NCBI RefSeq assembly: GCF_024806495.1
Contig: NZ_JANUFF010000003.1
Location: 248,001 to 312,000, forward strand
Origin: Chryseobacterium sp. JUb7
GTDB lineage: Bacteria; Bacteroidota; Bacteroidia; Flavobacteriales; Weeksellaceae
Reading direction: 5' to 3'
Length of the DNA: 64,000 nt
Positions 22,595-31,117 of the stretch are shown here, one piece after another. The translations under genes and the position numbers were made by a program. Below the pieces are notes generated by a model that saw only the letters and a program-made list of their open reading frames with translations, was not told the DNA's origin and made no database searches. Every line of letters begins with the position of its first letter. Position 1 is the stretch's first letter.

Positions 22595-23977
22595 ATGTCG
22601 TTAATCAAGTCTATTTCAGGGATAAGAGGAACAATAGGTGGAAAAGTGAATGATAACTTGACGCCTCTTGATGTGGTAAAATTCGCTTCGGCGTTCGGAA
22701 CCTGGCTTCAAAATAATAAAAATAAAAAAGATTTAACCTTAATTATCGGAAGAGATGCCAGAATTTCGGGTCAGATGGTTTCTTCTTTGGTAACAGCAAC
22801 GTTACAGGGACTGGGAATCAATGTTGTTGATCTGGGACTTTCTACAACACCTACTGTTGAGATTATGGTACCGGAACTGAAAGCTGACGGAGGGATTATC
22901 CTTACTGCTTCTCATAATCCAAAGCAATGGAACGCACTGAAGTTATTAAATGAAAAAGGAGAGTTTATCACCGGAGAAAATGGAGCGGAAGTTTTAGCGC
23001 TGGCTGAAAATGAAGATTTCAACTATGCAGAAGTAGATGATTTGGGTCAATATGAAACAAGAGATGATGCTTTTGATATCCATATTCAGCAGATTCTGGA
23101 CCTGCCAATGGTAGATGTCGAAGCAATTAAAGCGAAAAACTTCAAAGTCGTTTTAGACGCCGTAAATTCTACAGGAGGGATTGCAATTCCGATGTTATTG
23201 GATAAACTAGGTTGCGAAACCGTAAAATTATATTGCGAGCCGACAGGTCATTTTCCTCACAATCCTGAGCCATTGAAAGAGCATTTAGGAGATATCTGTG
23301 AATTGGTGAAGAAAGAAAATGCTGACTTAGGAGTGGTAGTAGATCCTGACGTTGACAGATTGGCTTTGATTGATGAAAAGGGCGAAATGTTCGGGGAAGA
23401 ATATACTCTGGTTGCTGTAGCAGATTATTTACTGAAAAATAAAAATGGGGCAGCTATTTCAAATCTTTCTTCAAGCCGTGCGTTGAGAGACGTTGCACAT
23501 ACTCACAATTCAGAATATTTTGCAAGTGCAGTTGGAGAAGTGAATGTGGTTACTTTAATGAAAGAAAAAAATGCCGTAATCGGAGGTGAAGGAAACGGAG
23601 GAATTATCTATCCTGATTTGCACTACGGAAGAGATTCTTTAGTTGGTGTTGCCTTATTTCTGACTCATCTTGCCAAAGAAAATAAAACTGTTTCCGAATT
23701 GAGAGCGGGGTATCCAAGCTATTTTATGGGTAAAAAGAAAATCGAACTGACTCCGGAGATCAATGTAGATGATATTTTGGCTCAAATGGAAAAAGAATAT
23801 CAAAATGAAGAAGTTTCTACGGTAGACGGTGTAAAAATAGATTTTGAAAACAACTGGGTTCATCTTCGTAAATCGAATACCGAGCCGATTATCAGAATTT
23901 ATACTGAAGCTAAATCACAGGAAGAAGCAGACAGGCTAGGAGACGATATCATTGCAAAAATCAAAAGTTTGATTTAA
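22595..23977 (+). CDS. glmM: Phosphoglucosamine mutase / phosphohexomutase
   Basis: A 460-residue alpha-D-phosphohexomutase with all four domains. Phosphoserine loop TASHNPKQWN has S106; the metal loop is VVDPDVDRLAL; the sugar-binding loop is GGEGNGG; the phosphate loop is RKSNTEPIIRIY. It interconverts hexose-6-P and hexose-1-P; in Bacteroidetes this form is usually annotated GlmM, making glucosamine-1-P for peptidoglycan and LPS precursors. Phosphomannomutase activity is the alternative, and sequence reading alone cannot decide. It is monocistronic with a terminator. Confidence 0.87.
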   Translation: MSLIKSISGIRGTIGGKVNDNLTPLDVVKFASAFGTWLQNNKNKKDLTLIIGRDARISGQMVSSLVTATLQGLGINVVDLGLSTTPTVEIMVPELKADGGIILTASHNPKQWNALKLLNEKGEFITGENGAEVLALAENEDFNYAEVDDLGQYETRDDAFDIHIQQILDLPMVDVEAIKAKNFKVVLDAVNSTGGIAIPMLLDKLGCETVKLYCEPTGHFPHNPEPLKEHLGDICELVKKENADLGVVVDPDVDRLALIDEKGEMFGEEYTLVAVADYLLKNKNGAAISNLSSSRALRDVAHTHNSEYFASAVGEVNVVTLMKEKNAVIGGEGNGGIIYPDLHYGRDSLVGVALFLTHLAKENKTVSELRAGYPSYFMGKKKIELTPEINVDDILAQMEKEYQNEEVSTVDGVKIDFENNWVHLRKSNTEPIIRIYTEAKSQEEADRLGDDIIAKIKSLI

Positions 23978-23989
23978 AAAATATAACAG

Positions 23990-24019
23990 GAACGGGACTT
24001 TTGGTCTCGTTCTTTTTTT
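23990..24019 (+). terminator. Intrinsic terminator of glmM
   Basis: Stem GAACGGGAC / GTCTCGTTC (one G-T pair) with a TTTTG loop and a seven-T tail. The tail ends 5 nt before the ATG of the Crp/Fnr gene. Confidence 0.85.
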
Positions 24020-24024
24020 ACAAT

Positions 24025-24603
24025 ATGTTTGAACACTTACAAAACAGATTTTCTTTCCCGAAAGATACCTGGGGAAAATACAGAAAGAACTTCACGCGTC
24101 TGGAAGTCCCTGCAAGGACAATCCTTTTAAAAGAGCATGAAATCTCACAAAATGCCTATTTTATTGAGAAGGGAATTGTAAGAGCCTGGTATAATAATGA
24201 CGGGAAAGATATTACGTTTCAGTTTTTCATGGAAAATACAATGTTTTCATCACTCGAAAGCTTTCGTAAAGGATTACCCAGCATGGTTTCGTTTGAGACC
24301 ATAGAATCTTGTGTTTTGTGGCAGATTGATAAGCCGACTGCAGATAAAATTTTAGAAGAAGTCTACGAAGACCCAAAATTGAGAGCTGAATTTATGGATT
24401 CTGTTTTTGAGCGGGTTTTCGACTATATGAAACATTTTTTTTCGTTTATTAAAGAAAGCCCACAGGAGCGTTATCTCAATCTTTGCAGAGAAAAACCCAA
24501 TATTATCAAAAGAGTTCCCCAGCATTATATTGCATCTTATCTGGGTATTACAACCGTTCATTTAAGCCGAATTAAAAGCAAGATTTTGAAAGACAGGCTT
24601 TGA
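24025..24603 (+). CDS. Crp/Fnr-family transcriptional regulator
   Basis: Start at ATG 24025 (MFEHLQNRF, 192 aa); an eight-codon TTG extension lies inside the terminator hairpin. The N-terminal cyclic-nucleotide-binding fold shows EHEISQNAYFIEKGIVRAWY and DITFQFFMENTMFSS; the C-terminal helices include QHYIASYLGITTVHLSRIKSKIL, a shortened HTH. No Fe-S cysteines are present, so it is not an oxygen-sensing Fnr. Many flavobacterial proteins of this type control neighbouring oxidoreductase genes, and one lies 513 nt downstream. Ligand unknown. Confidence 0.87.
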   Translation: MFEHLQNRFSFPKDTWGKYRKNFTRLEVPARTILLKEHEISQNAYFIEKGIVRAWYNNDGKDITFQFFMENTMFSSLESFRKGLPSMVSFETIESCVLWQIDKPTADKILEEVYEDPKLRAEFMDSVFERVFDYMKHFFSFIKESPQERYLNLCREKPNIIKRVPQHYIASYLGITTVHLSRIKSKILKDRL

Positions 24604-24688
24604 AAAGATGGAAGATGGAGGTTTCTTTGCGACTGCAATATAATTGAATGAATAAAGAACTTCTTCATTTTTAAAAGCAAAGTTTAAA

Positions 24689-24860
24689 AGCCTGTTTAAA
24701 TTTAGTTCAAAAAATATCTAAGATTTCGACAAGCTCAGTCTGACACCGCCAAATTATACATCTAGTATCAGGATTGTCAGTCTGAGCCTGTAGAAGACTA
24801 AAGTTATTATTTGCTAAAAATCAGGATACTAAAAATATTAGAAAGAAATTTAAACAGGCT
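24689..24860. repeat. 172-bp nested inverted-repeat (MITE/REP-like) element
   Basis: Perfect 15-bp terminal inverted repeats AGCCTGTTTAAATTT (24689-24703) and AAATTTAAACAGGCT (24846-24860) enclose a second hairpin: TTCGACAAGCTCAGTCTGAC (from 24725) against a complementary arm at 24775-24795 (18 of 21 matching). No coding capacity. Related inner arms recur at 61576-61648. Confidence 0.75.
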
Positions 24861-25090
24861 CTAATTCAAAATAAAAATACATTCAAGTGAGCAAGATCAA
24901 TCAACAAGTTGATTTGATAAAGCGATGTTTTCAAGCTTCGTGAAGCAAATTTATTTGCCTTGGCCTTCTAAAAAATAATACAGAAAGAGTCACAATCTTT
25001 GCGGCAAAAAATTATTATTTCCTAAATCTTCAACTCTCAACTTCCAACAACTCATAACAAATGTTATTGCACTTTGAGTCGCTTTCAAAA

Positions 25091-25098
25091 TAATTTTG
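25091..25098 (+). promoter_or_regulatory. -7 promoter element, MDR oxidoreductase
   Basis: TAATTTTG matches TAnnTTTG; a TTG at 25067-25069 is 21 nt upstream and a reasonable -33. The ATG follows at 25117. Confidence 0.55.
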
Positions 25099-25116
25099 TA
25101 TTAAAATATAAAACAA

Positions 25117-26088
25117 ATGAAAGCAGCAGTAGTATTTGAAAAAGGAGGTATTCCACAATATGCAGATTTCCCTGATCCGATAATTAATGATGATCATGAG
25201 GCTCAGATTTTTGTAAAAGCAGCATCTATCAAACACCTCGACAGAGCCCGGGCCAGTGGTAAACATTATTCCACAGAAAATAAAGAACATCAGCCAGCTA
25301 TCATCGGCAGCGATGGAGTAGGATTTCTCGAAAATGGATCTAAAGTTTATTTTTTTAGTAAAAAAGGTACTGTTGCCGAAAAAGCAGTGGCTGATAAAAA
25401 GATGATCGTTCCCATTCCCGAAGAACTTGATTTTGCGGTTGCGGCAGCATTGCCGAATGCTGTGATGGGATCAGCAATGGGGCTGAAGTTTAAAACGAAA
25501 TTAAAGGCCGGAGAAACGGTTCTTATCAATGGGGCAACCGGAATAACAGGGAAAGTAGCGATACAGATCGCTAAGTTATATGGTGCTGAAAAGGTGATTG
25601 CTACAGGAAGAAATAAGGAAGCTCTGCAATCTTTACTTGATTTGGGAGCAGATGAGGTGATCTCTTTGGAGTTAAATGAGGAAGAATTTAAGCGAAAAAT
25701 TAAAGAGATACATGATAATACACCTATTGATGTGATCGTAGATTATATCTGGGGTCGTTCCGTAGAAAATATTTTATCCGCTTTAAAAGGTGACGGCACT
25801 TTTTCTCATAAAACGCGTTTGGTTTCAGTAGGAGGAATGAGTGGTGATACCATTCAGCTGTCATCACAGATTTTAAGAGGCACAGATATTCAGATTTCAG
25901 GTTCGGGGTTGGGAAGCTGGACTCAGGAAGAGATGAAATTACTCCTTTCGGAGACTATTCCCGAGATGTTTCAGGCTGCCGTTAACGGAAAATTAAAAAT
26001 AGATACAGAAACAGTTTACTTAAAAGATATTGAAAGAGTTTGGGAAAGCGAAATTCCGAACAGAAAACGATTAATTGTGTTAATTTAA
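25117..26088 (+). CDS. Zinc-independent MDR-family NADPH:quinone-type oxidoreductase
   Basis: A 323-residue medium-chain dehydrogenase/reductase. The N-terminal GroES-like domain has IIGSDGVGFLENGSKVYFF; the Rossmann domain has INGATGITGKVAIQIAKLYGAEKVIATGRN, with Gly pattern and a following TGRN consistent with NADPH preference. Catalytic and structural zinc ligands are absent, as in quinone oxidoreductases and enoyl reductases. Substrate is not predictable. It lies downstream of, and in line with, the Crp/Fnr regulator, but has its own promoter. Confidence 0.86.
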   Translation: MKAAVVFEKGGIPQYADFPDPIINDDHEAQIFVKAASIKHLDRARASGKHYSTENKEHQPAIIGSDGVGFLENGSKVYFFSKKGTVAEKAVADKKMIVPIPEELDFAVAAALPNAVMGSAMGLKFKTKLKAGETVLINGATGITGKVAIQIAKLYGAEKVIATGRNKEALQSLLDLGADEVISLELNEEEFKRKIKEIHDNTPIDVIVDYIWGRSVENILSALKGDGTFSHKTRLVSVGGMSGDTIQLSSQILRGTDIQISGSGLGSWTQEEMKLLLSETIPEMFQAAVNGKLKIDTETVYLKDIERVWESEIPNRKRLIVLI

Positions 26089-26297
26089 TGATAACTCCTC
26101 TTTTTTTATCCACAATGGTTTGATTATAATCTTCTTTTCACTATCTTTAAGATAGAAATTTACGAAGATGAATGTCAAAAAAAATTCGCAACTTTGCATA
26201 CATTTTGAATTATAAATTTCAGAAGTAATATTAATTTAAACAAGTTTGTCGAGGTTTGTAAGCATATTCAAACATTGGCTGACGAAGGATAAAAGTA

Positions 26298-27677
26298 TTG
26301 GAAGAATATTTTGGAAATGAACTTGTAAAAAAGTTCGAGGAAATGATGGAAAATAATGATGAATTCTACTTTGATACAGAAGAGTTAGAAGACATTATTG
26401 TTTATTATCTGGAGCTGGGTGACTTTAATTACGCTGATACAGCGGTGAATTATGGTCTGAAGCTTCATCCCAATTCTCTGGATATCAAGATTAAAAAACT
26501 TGAAATTCTTCTGGAGTGGGAAGACTATAATACGGCAAAAGAGCTTATCGATGAGTTGAAGGGTTCGTCAATGGAGAATACCGACTTCCTGGTTTGCTAT
26601 GCGAAGTATTATTCGAATTTAGGAAATCCTAAAAGATCCATAGAAATTTGTAAAAAAGCATTGGAACTGAAAGAAGAAGAAAACTTCCTTCACAACTTCA
26701 TTGCGGATGAATATGTAAATTTAGGAGATCCTTTTAACGCTCTTAAACATTATAAAAAAGCTTTGAAAGAAGATCCAACGGATGAATATTCGCTGGAGAA
26801 CAGTATGATCTGCTTTGCCGATTTGAATAAGAGTGACGAGGCCATTGCGTTTCTTAACGAATATCTGGATGAATTTGCCTATTCGGAAGTCGCATGGTTT
26901 GAATATGGACAGTTTTATTTCAACAGAAAGAATTATGAAGAGGCTATAAAAGGGTACGATTACCTGTTGGCCATTAACTCGAGTTCTGTTGGAGTATATG
27001 CGAATAAAGCAGCTTGCTATGAAGCATTAGGACAATACCAAAAAGCGATTGAAGTTTATGAAGAAATGCTGGAGCTTGAATATACTAAAGCTTTCACATT
27101 TTATAAAATCGGTCTTTGTTATAAAGCATTAAAACAGCCGATTGTAGCTTTAAATGCTTTCCAGAAATCATTGAGGGAAGATCCTCAGTTTTATCTGGCG
27201 ATGATGGAGCAGTCTTATCTTTATGAAGAGATGGGCGGAATGTCTGAGGCATTACACTTTGCAAAAGAAGCCACTCATTTGAATGAAAATAATCTTGATT
27301 ATCAAAAAAGATTAGCATTTTTATTCATTGATTCAGGGAAATTTGAAGAAAGCCTTTCTTGTCTGAAGAAATTGGTTGATGCAGAACCCTCAAGGTTCTA
27401 TAACTGGTATGCTTTTTCAGAAGTACTCATGTTATTGGGTGAGTATGAAGAGGCTGTTACGATCTTAAACAGAGCTTTAAGAGCGCACGACAGGGCAGAA
27501 TTGTACTATCAGCTTAGCAATTGCTATTTTAATTTAAAAGATCAGGAAAAAGGGATCGAATCTCTTCAGAAAGCTTTAGAACTGGATCCTTCTCTGGCTA
27601 CGGATATGCAGAAAAAATATCCTTACATCAAAGATGAGGTGAAAAAGGTTAAGGCGAAAGTGAAAAAGAAAAACTAA
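26298..27677 (+). CDS. Large tetratricopeptide-repeat protein
   Basis: A 459-residue protein made almost wholly of TPR helices, about 11-12 repeats from residue 30 to 440, for example FNALKHYKKALKEDPTDEYS, YQKAIEVYEEMLELEY, and EKGIESLQKALELDP. It ends in a Lys-rich tail, KVKAKVKKKN. The start is TTG at 26298 (MEEYFGNELVKKFEEMMENN); no ATG gives the same complete first helix. No signal peptide, so a cytosolic scaffold. Specific partners are unknown. A bidirectional terminator follows about 80 nt downstream. Confidence 0.85.
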   Translation: MEEYFGNELVKKFEEMMENNDEFYFDTEELEDIIVYYLELGDFNYADTAVNYGLKLHPNSLDIKIKKLEILLEWEDYNTAKELIDELKGSSMENTDFLVCYAKYYSNLGNPKRSIEICKKALELKEEENFLHNFIADEYVNLGDPFNALKHYKKALKEDPTDEYSLENSMICFADLNKSDEAIAFLNEYLDEFAYSEVAWFEYGQFYFNRKNYEEAIKGYDYLLAINSSSVGVYANKAACYEALGQYQKAIEVYEEMLELEYTKAFTFYKIGLCYKALKQPIVALNAFQKSLREDPQFYLAMMEQSYLYEEMGGMSEALHFAKEATHLNENNLDYQKRLAFLFIDSGKFEESLSCLKKLVDAEPSRFYNWYAFSEVLMLLGEYEEAVTILNRALRAHDRAELYYQLSNCYFNLKDQEKGIESLQKALELDPSLATDMQKKYPYIKDEVKKVKAKVKKKN

Positions 27678-27757
27678 AGGGTTGTAAGCTTGTGACGGAA
27701 GTCTGAAATTTTACAGCTAGACTGTTTTTTTTAAATTTAACTTAAATTTGACTCACA

Positions 27758-27792
27758 TAAAAATCCTGCAGCAATGCAGGATTTATTTTTTT
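27758..27792. terminator. Bidirectional terminator
   Basis: Perfect stem AAATCCTGCA / TGCAGGATTT with a GCAA loop, A-run before and T-run after. It overlaps the stop of the leftward EamA gene and also serves the TPR gene. Confidence 0.85.
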
Positions 27793-28673
27793 ATAGTGCT
27801 TGGCTTACTTCTTAAAAAGATCAATCCTGCGATAATAATACCGGCGCCGACAAATTGCAGGATACTGAGTTTTTCACCATCCAGGAATCCCCAAATAATA
27901 GCTACAATAGGCATCAATAGAGTAACGGTCGATGCAAAAAGAGGCGTGGATACTTTTAAAAGTCTATAATTCATCATCATCGCCAGCCCTGTTCCGAAAA
28001 CAGAAAGCAAACCGACAAACATAAGTCCGGTTAAATTATTTTCACTAAAACTAAAGGTTGAAAAGAAGCCCGTAAAGCTTAAAGCAATTAATGAGGGAAA
28101 AAATAATACGAAAGAAAAGACAAAGGCAGATAAAACCGTTGATGAGACTTCCATTAATTTAGATTTTACGGTGGTTGTACTTAAAGCATAGCATAAAGTG
28201 GCCAGCAGTAATAATAAAATCGGAATCAGTTTGAATTTTCCGCCTTCCCCGTCGCCTCCAAAAGCTAATAAACATACTCCGGTAAAGCTTATCATGGTCC
28301 CGATAATCTGTTGTTTCGTGGTTTCAAATTTCCATATCAAAGCACCGACAATAATCACAAAAATAGGCATCATGGAGTTGATAATTCCGGCGATGCTGCT
28401 ACTCACTTCTGTTTCGGCAATCGGAAATAAAAACATAGGAATAAAGTTCCCTGTAAACGCTGCAAGCAGAAGCCATTTTAGATGCTTTTTCGGGAATAAT
28501 TTATACTTTGAAATCGCAACTGGCATTAAAATAATTCCTGCAATTAAGACCCTTAAAGCGCCAACCTGATACGGGCTGAAATGCTCAAGTGATTTTTTAA
28601 TCAAAATAAATGATGATCCCCAAATAATACTCAGGACGACCAAAAGAATCCATTTTTCTTTATCTGCGTTCAT
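27783..28673 (-). CDS. EamA/DMT-family inner-membrane transporter
   Basis: A 296-residue protein with ten hydrophobic helices in two EamA repeats; the first opens WILLVVLSIIWGSSFILIKK and a repeat boundary lies near residue 148. Conserved GALRVLIAGIILMP and SVFGTGLAMMMNYRLLK segments fit drug/metabolite transporters. These export amino acids, nucleotides or other metabolites; substrate unknown. The start overlaps the 3' end of aat by 14 nt, so the two are co-translated. Confidence 0.9.
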   Translation of the reverse strand: MNADKEKWILLVVLSIIWGSSFILIKKSLEHFSPYQVGALRVLIAGIILMPVAISKYKLFPKKHLKWLLLAAFTGNFIPMFLFPIAETEVSSSIAGIINSMMPIFVIIVGALIWKFETTKQQIIGTMISFTGVCLLAFGGDGEGGKFKLIPILLLLLATLCYALSTTTVKSKLMEVSSTVLSAFVFSFVLFFPSLIALSFTGFFSTFSFSENNLTGLMFVGLLSVFGTGLAMMMNYRLLKVSTPLFASTVTLLMPIVAIIWGFLDGEKLSILQFVGAGIIIAGLIFLRSKPSTIKK

Positions 28674-29313
28674 TGTTTTTATGTAAAATTTTTAAAAACT
28701 CCATTTTAGGAATCATTCTGGCGCCCAGACTTTCTAGGTGCTCTGTATGAGATTGACAATCAATTAACTCTATGTTGTTTTTGTTACTTTCAACAAAGTG
28801 TATAAATCCTGCTTTTGAGGCATTACTCACTTTTGCAAACATACTTTCACCGCAGAAAACATTACCGATCTGAAGCCCGTAAAATCCACCTACCAGTTCG
28901 TCATTTTGCCAGACTTCAATACTTCGTGCCAGTCCATATTCGTGTAACTGAATGAAAGTTTCCATCAATTCATCCGAAAGCCAGGTTCCTGTTTGTCCTT
29001 TTCTGTTGGTCTGCTGGCAGTTTTTAATGACTTCTCTGAAGTTTTTGTTTTCAGAAAAGGTAAATACATTGCGCTGCAGTATTTTTTTCATCGATTTTGA
29101 GATCTTCAATTCCTCCGGATGCAGTACAAATCGCGGATCCGGGCACCACCAAAGAATTTCTTCCCCGGGATTATACCAAGGAAAAATTCCCAACTGATAA
29201 GCAAACCAGATTCTTTCTATTGACAGATCACCGCCAAAAGCGATCAGGCCTTCATGGCCATCATAAATTTCCGGATCGGGGAATGAAATCTCGTTTTCGT
29301 CTAATCGAACCAT
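28660..29313 (-). CDS. aat: Leucyl/phenylalanyl-tRNA-protein transferase
   Basis: A 217-residue Aat, the usual length. Family landmarks: GLIAFGGDLSIERIWFAYQLGIFPWY, EILWWCPDPRFVL, GTWLSDELMETFIQLHEYGLARSIEVW, and LVGGFYGLQIGNVFCGESMF. The enzyme transfers Leu or Phe from tRNA to proteins with N-terminal Arg or Lys, creating an N-degron read by ClpS/ClpAP. It is the first gene of a two-gene operon with the EamA transporter. Confidence 0.96.
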   Translation of the reverse strand: MVRLDENEISFPDPEIYDGHEGLIAFGGDLSIERIWFAYQLGIFPWYNPGEEILWWCPDPRFVLHPEELKISKSMKKILQRNVFTFSENKNFREVIKNCQQTNRKGQTGTWLSDELMETFIQLHEYGLARSIEVWQNDELVGGFYGLQIGNVFCGESMFAKVSNASKAGFIHFVESNKNNIELIDCQSHTEHLESLGARMIPKMEFLKILHKNNERR

Positions 29314-29320
29314 TTTTTAA

Positions 29321-29352
29321 GGAAAAAAAATCCCACTTAAGAAAGCAGGATT
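29321..29352 (-). terminator. Intrinsic terminator of the DUF3127 gene
   Basis: On the minus strand AATCCTGCTT pairs with AAGTGGGATT (two G-T pairs) and eight T follow. It lies between DUF3127 and aat, so they are separate transcription units. Confidence 0.72.
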
Positions 29353-29376
29353 AATATTTCAAGTATTATCTTTTAA

Positions 29377-29754
29377 TTAAAAAGGTAAATCGTCGTCATC
29401 GTCTCCGGCAAACGGATTTTCGTTGGATACTGGAGATGCCGATTGTGAATGGGCAGCCTGTGTAGGTTCTGAACCGTTATCAAACACCTTTTCTACTCTC
29501 CAACCTGTAATTGAGTTGAAGTATTTAGTTTCACCTTGAGGAGAAACCCATTCTCTTCCTCTGATGTTGATTCCCACCTTTACATTCTCTCCTTCTTTTA
29601 AATTATCCAATAAATTGATCTTATCAGACAAAAATTCTATGTTTATCGGCTGAGGATACTGCTCCTGCGTCAAAATCACCATTTCTCTTTTCTGGAAACC
29701 GCTCGCAAAAGTCTGAGCATCAAATATTTTCTTTACCGTTCCTTGTAATTCCAT
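29377..29754 (-). CDS. DUF3127 protein, OB-fold with SSB-like acidic tail
   Basis: A 125-residue DUF3127 protein: ELQGTVKKIFDAQTFASGFQKREMVILT forms the first strands of an OB fold, followed by VGINIRGREWV and KYFNSITGWRVEKV. Residues 92-117 are a flexible Ser/Gln/Asn linker and the C-terminus is DDDDDLPF. That ending copies the protein-recruiting tip of single-stranded DNA-binding proteins (DDDIPF type). It is therefore plausibly an accessory ssDNA- or RNA-binding protein that recruits SSB partners. Family well recognised; activity inferred. Confidence 0.9.
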   Translation of the reverse strand: MELQGTVKKIFDAQTFASGFQKREMVILTQEQYPQPINIEFLSDKINLLDNLKEGENVKVGINIRGREWVSPQGETKYFNSITGWRVEKVFDNGSEPTQAAHSQSASPVSNENPFAGDDDDDLPF

Positions 29755-29852
29755 ATCATAATAATTAACGATGTAAAAGTAAGAAAATGAATCGTAATAA
29801 AGGCTACGAGAGAAAAAAAATGTAAAAATTTTAATTTTTTTTGCTAAAAAGT

Positions 29853-29882
29853 TTGGAGGTAAAAGAATTTATCCTATCTTTG
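29853..29882 (+). promoter_or_regulatory. Promoter of the tRNA cluster
   Basis: -33 TTG at 29853-29855 and -7 TATCTTTG at 29875-29882, 19 nt apart: a textbook Bacteroidetes promoter. Predicted start about 57 nt before the first tRNA. Confidence 0.75.
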
Positions 29883-29945
29883 CACCACTGAAAACGGAAA
29901 AACGAAACAAGTTCTTTTAAAAAATAAGTTTTCAGAATTAGCAAC

Positions 29946-30027
29946 GCGGATGTGGTGTAATTGGTAGCCACGCCAGACTTAGGATCTGGTGCCGAGAGGC
30001 GTGGGGGTTCGAGTCCCTTCATCCGCA
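29946..30027 (+). tRNA. tRNA-Leu (UAG)
   Basis: 82 nt. Acceptor GCGGATG / CATCCGC, anticodon stem CCAGA / TCTGG with loop CTTAGGA (anticodon UAG), a long class II variable arm (GTGCCGAGAGGCG) and T arm GGGGTTCGAGTCCC. CCA is not encoded. First of three tandem tRNAs. Confidence 0.96.
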
Positions 30028-30033
30028 CAGTAT

Positions 30034-30109
30034 GCGAAAATAGCTCAGCTGGTAGAGCACAACCTTGCCAAGGTTGGGGTCGCGGGTTCGAATCCCGTTT
30101 TTCGCTCCA
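30034..30109 (+). tRNA. tRNA-Gly (GCC), CCA encoded
   Basis: 76 nt including an encoded 3' CCA. Acceptor GCGAAAA / TTTTCGC, D arm TAGCTCAGCTGGTAGAGCA, anticodon stem CAACC / GGTTG with loop TTGCCAA (anticodon GCC), T arm GCGGGTTCGAATCCCG. It starts 7 nt after tRNA-Leu(UAG). Confidence 0.96.
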
Positions 30110-30115
30110 CTCCAT

Positions 30116-30199
30116 GCCCTGGTGGTGGAACTGGTAGACACGCAGGACTTAAAATCCTGTGCCTCTTTTGGCGTGCGGGTTCAAGTCCCGCCCGGGGTA
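30116..30199 (+). tRNA. tRNA-Leu (UAA)
   Basis: 84 nt. Acceptor GCCCTGG / CCGGGGT with two G-T pairs, anticodon stem CAGGA / TCCTG with loop CTTAAAA (anticodon UAA), class II variable arm, T arm GCGGGTTCAAGTCCCGC. A is the discriminator and CCA is not encoded. Last of the cluster, followed by a terminator. Confidence 0.95.
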
Positions 30200-30202
30200 C
30201 TA

Positions 30203-30241
30203 AAACCCTCTGTAATTTTTTACGGAGGGTTTTTTGTTTTT
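30203..30241 (+). terminator. Terminator of the tRNA cluster
   Basis: Stem AAACCCTCTGTAA / TTACGGAGGGTTT with a 4-nt T loop (one mismatch) and a long T-rich tail, directly after tRNA-Leu(UAA). Confidence 0.9.
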
Positions 30242-30612
30242 AAGCAGGTTAAAAACAGGTGAATCTATTTCATTATCAATACCGGTTTTCTATGGTATTC
30301 CTTCATTAATAATTCAATGAAAATCTATATAAAAAAGAGAAGATATAAAATCAATGAGATTTTGTAGATTGATTGAAATAATTTTTTAAAATTTATTCTA
30401 TTTCCACATGTATCCTGACTTTAAGAATTATAAATAGAATGATGGAAGTACATCTTTTATACTTCATGTGTTTTGTAAGCTGTTGTAATTGAGTATTTTG
30501 TATTTTTAAAGTGTAATTGCAGTAGTATATTTTTAATCTATCTGCAGTAAATTTGCTAAATATTTAATACAAGTAATATATATCTATTGATAATATCATT
30601 CTTGTTGTTTCG
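30242..30612. other. AT-rich intergenic region downstream of the tRNAs
   Basis: I see no gene or strong repeat. A -7-like TAAATTTG at 30548-30555 lies 58 nt before the ATG of the HTH gene and is the likely promoter. tRNA 3' ends are common integration sites, but no integrase or duplicated tRNA end was found here. Confidence 0.5.
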
Positions 30613-31101
30613 ATGGATATTTCTATTAATCTACACTCAATATTTATGCAACATTTAAAAGACATCCATATGGGTTCTTTGATCCGACAGAGGGTCATTG
30701 AATGTGAGCTCGATATTTTAAGAATTTGTAATTTCCTTAAATGTGATGAAAAAGCCATAGACGAAATGTATGTAAGCAGCTCACTGGATTGCGATCTGCT
30801 CTTGCAGTGGAGTAAGCTTCTTGAGTATGATTTTTTTAGAATATATTCTCAACATCTGATCTTTTACGCGCCCCAGGCGTCTTTCAAAAATAATACTTCT
30901 ACATCGGCTAATACAGCTTTACCGCAATTTCGAAAAAATATTTATACAAAAGAAATGATCGATTTTATTATAGATCTTATTCAGACCAACAGGAAGACAA
31001 AAATTCAGGTTATAAGAGAATATAAGATTCCTAAAACCACCCTTTATAAGTGGATGAACAAATACAATCTATCTGAAAATTTTGAAAAAGTAAATTCGTG
31101 A
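30613..31101 (+). CDS. Orphan HTH protein of transposase-like type (first of pair)
   Basis: A 162-residue cytosolic protein. The N-terminal half (residues 15-90) contains VIECELDILRICNFLKCDEK, an HTH-like helix pair, and WSKLLEYDFFRIYSQHLIFYAP, a block I recognise from a family common in Chryseobacterium and often labelled transposase. The C-terminal half ends with KIQVIREYKIPKTTLYKWMNKYN, a second HTH like IS3-type OrfA. No catalytic DDE domain or terminal repeats are nearby, so it is probably a domesticated DNA-binding protein. It is followed 16 nt later by a second HTH protein. Confidence 0.75.
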   Translation: MDISINLHSIFMQHLKDIHMGSLIRQRVIECELDILRICNFLKCDEKAIDEMYVSSSLDCDLLLQWSKLLEYDFFRIYSQHLIFYAPQASFKNNTSTSANTALPQFRKNIYTKEMIDFIIDLIQTNRKTKIQVIREYKIPKTTLYKWMNKYNLSENFEKVNS

Positions 31102-31117
31102 TAAAAAAATCAAATCT

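Larger units (their letters stand above)
24604..25116. other. Intergenic region with a nested inverted-repeat element
   Basis: No gene is seen. The first half is filled by the 172-bp inverted-repeat element at 24689-24860. The second half has scattered CTTTGCG tracts (around 24990) of the dispersed repeat type and ends with the promoter of the oxidoreductase gene. Confidence 0.6.

Noticed and set aside
29989-30262. Overlapping short frames across the tRNA genes
   Set aside because: They are tRNA genes read as protein; the three cloverleafs are clear.
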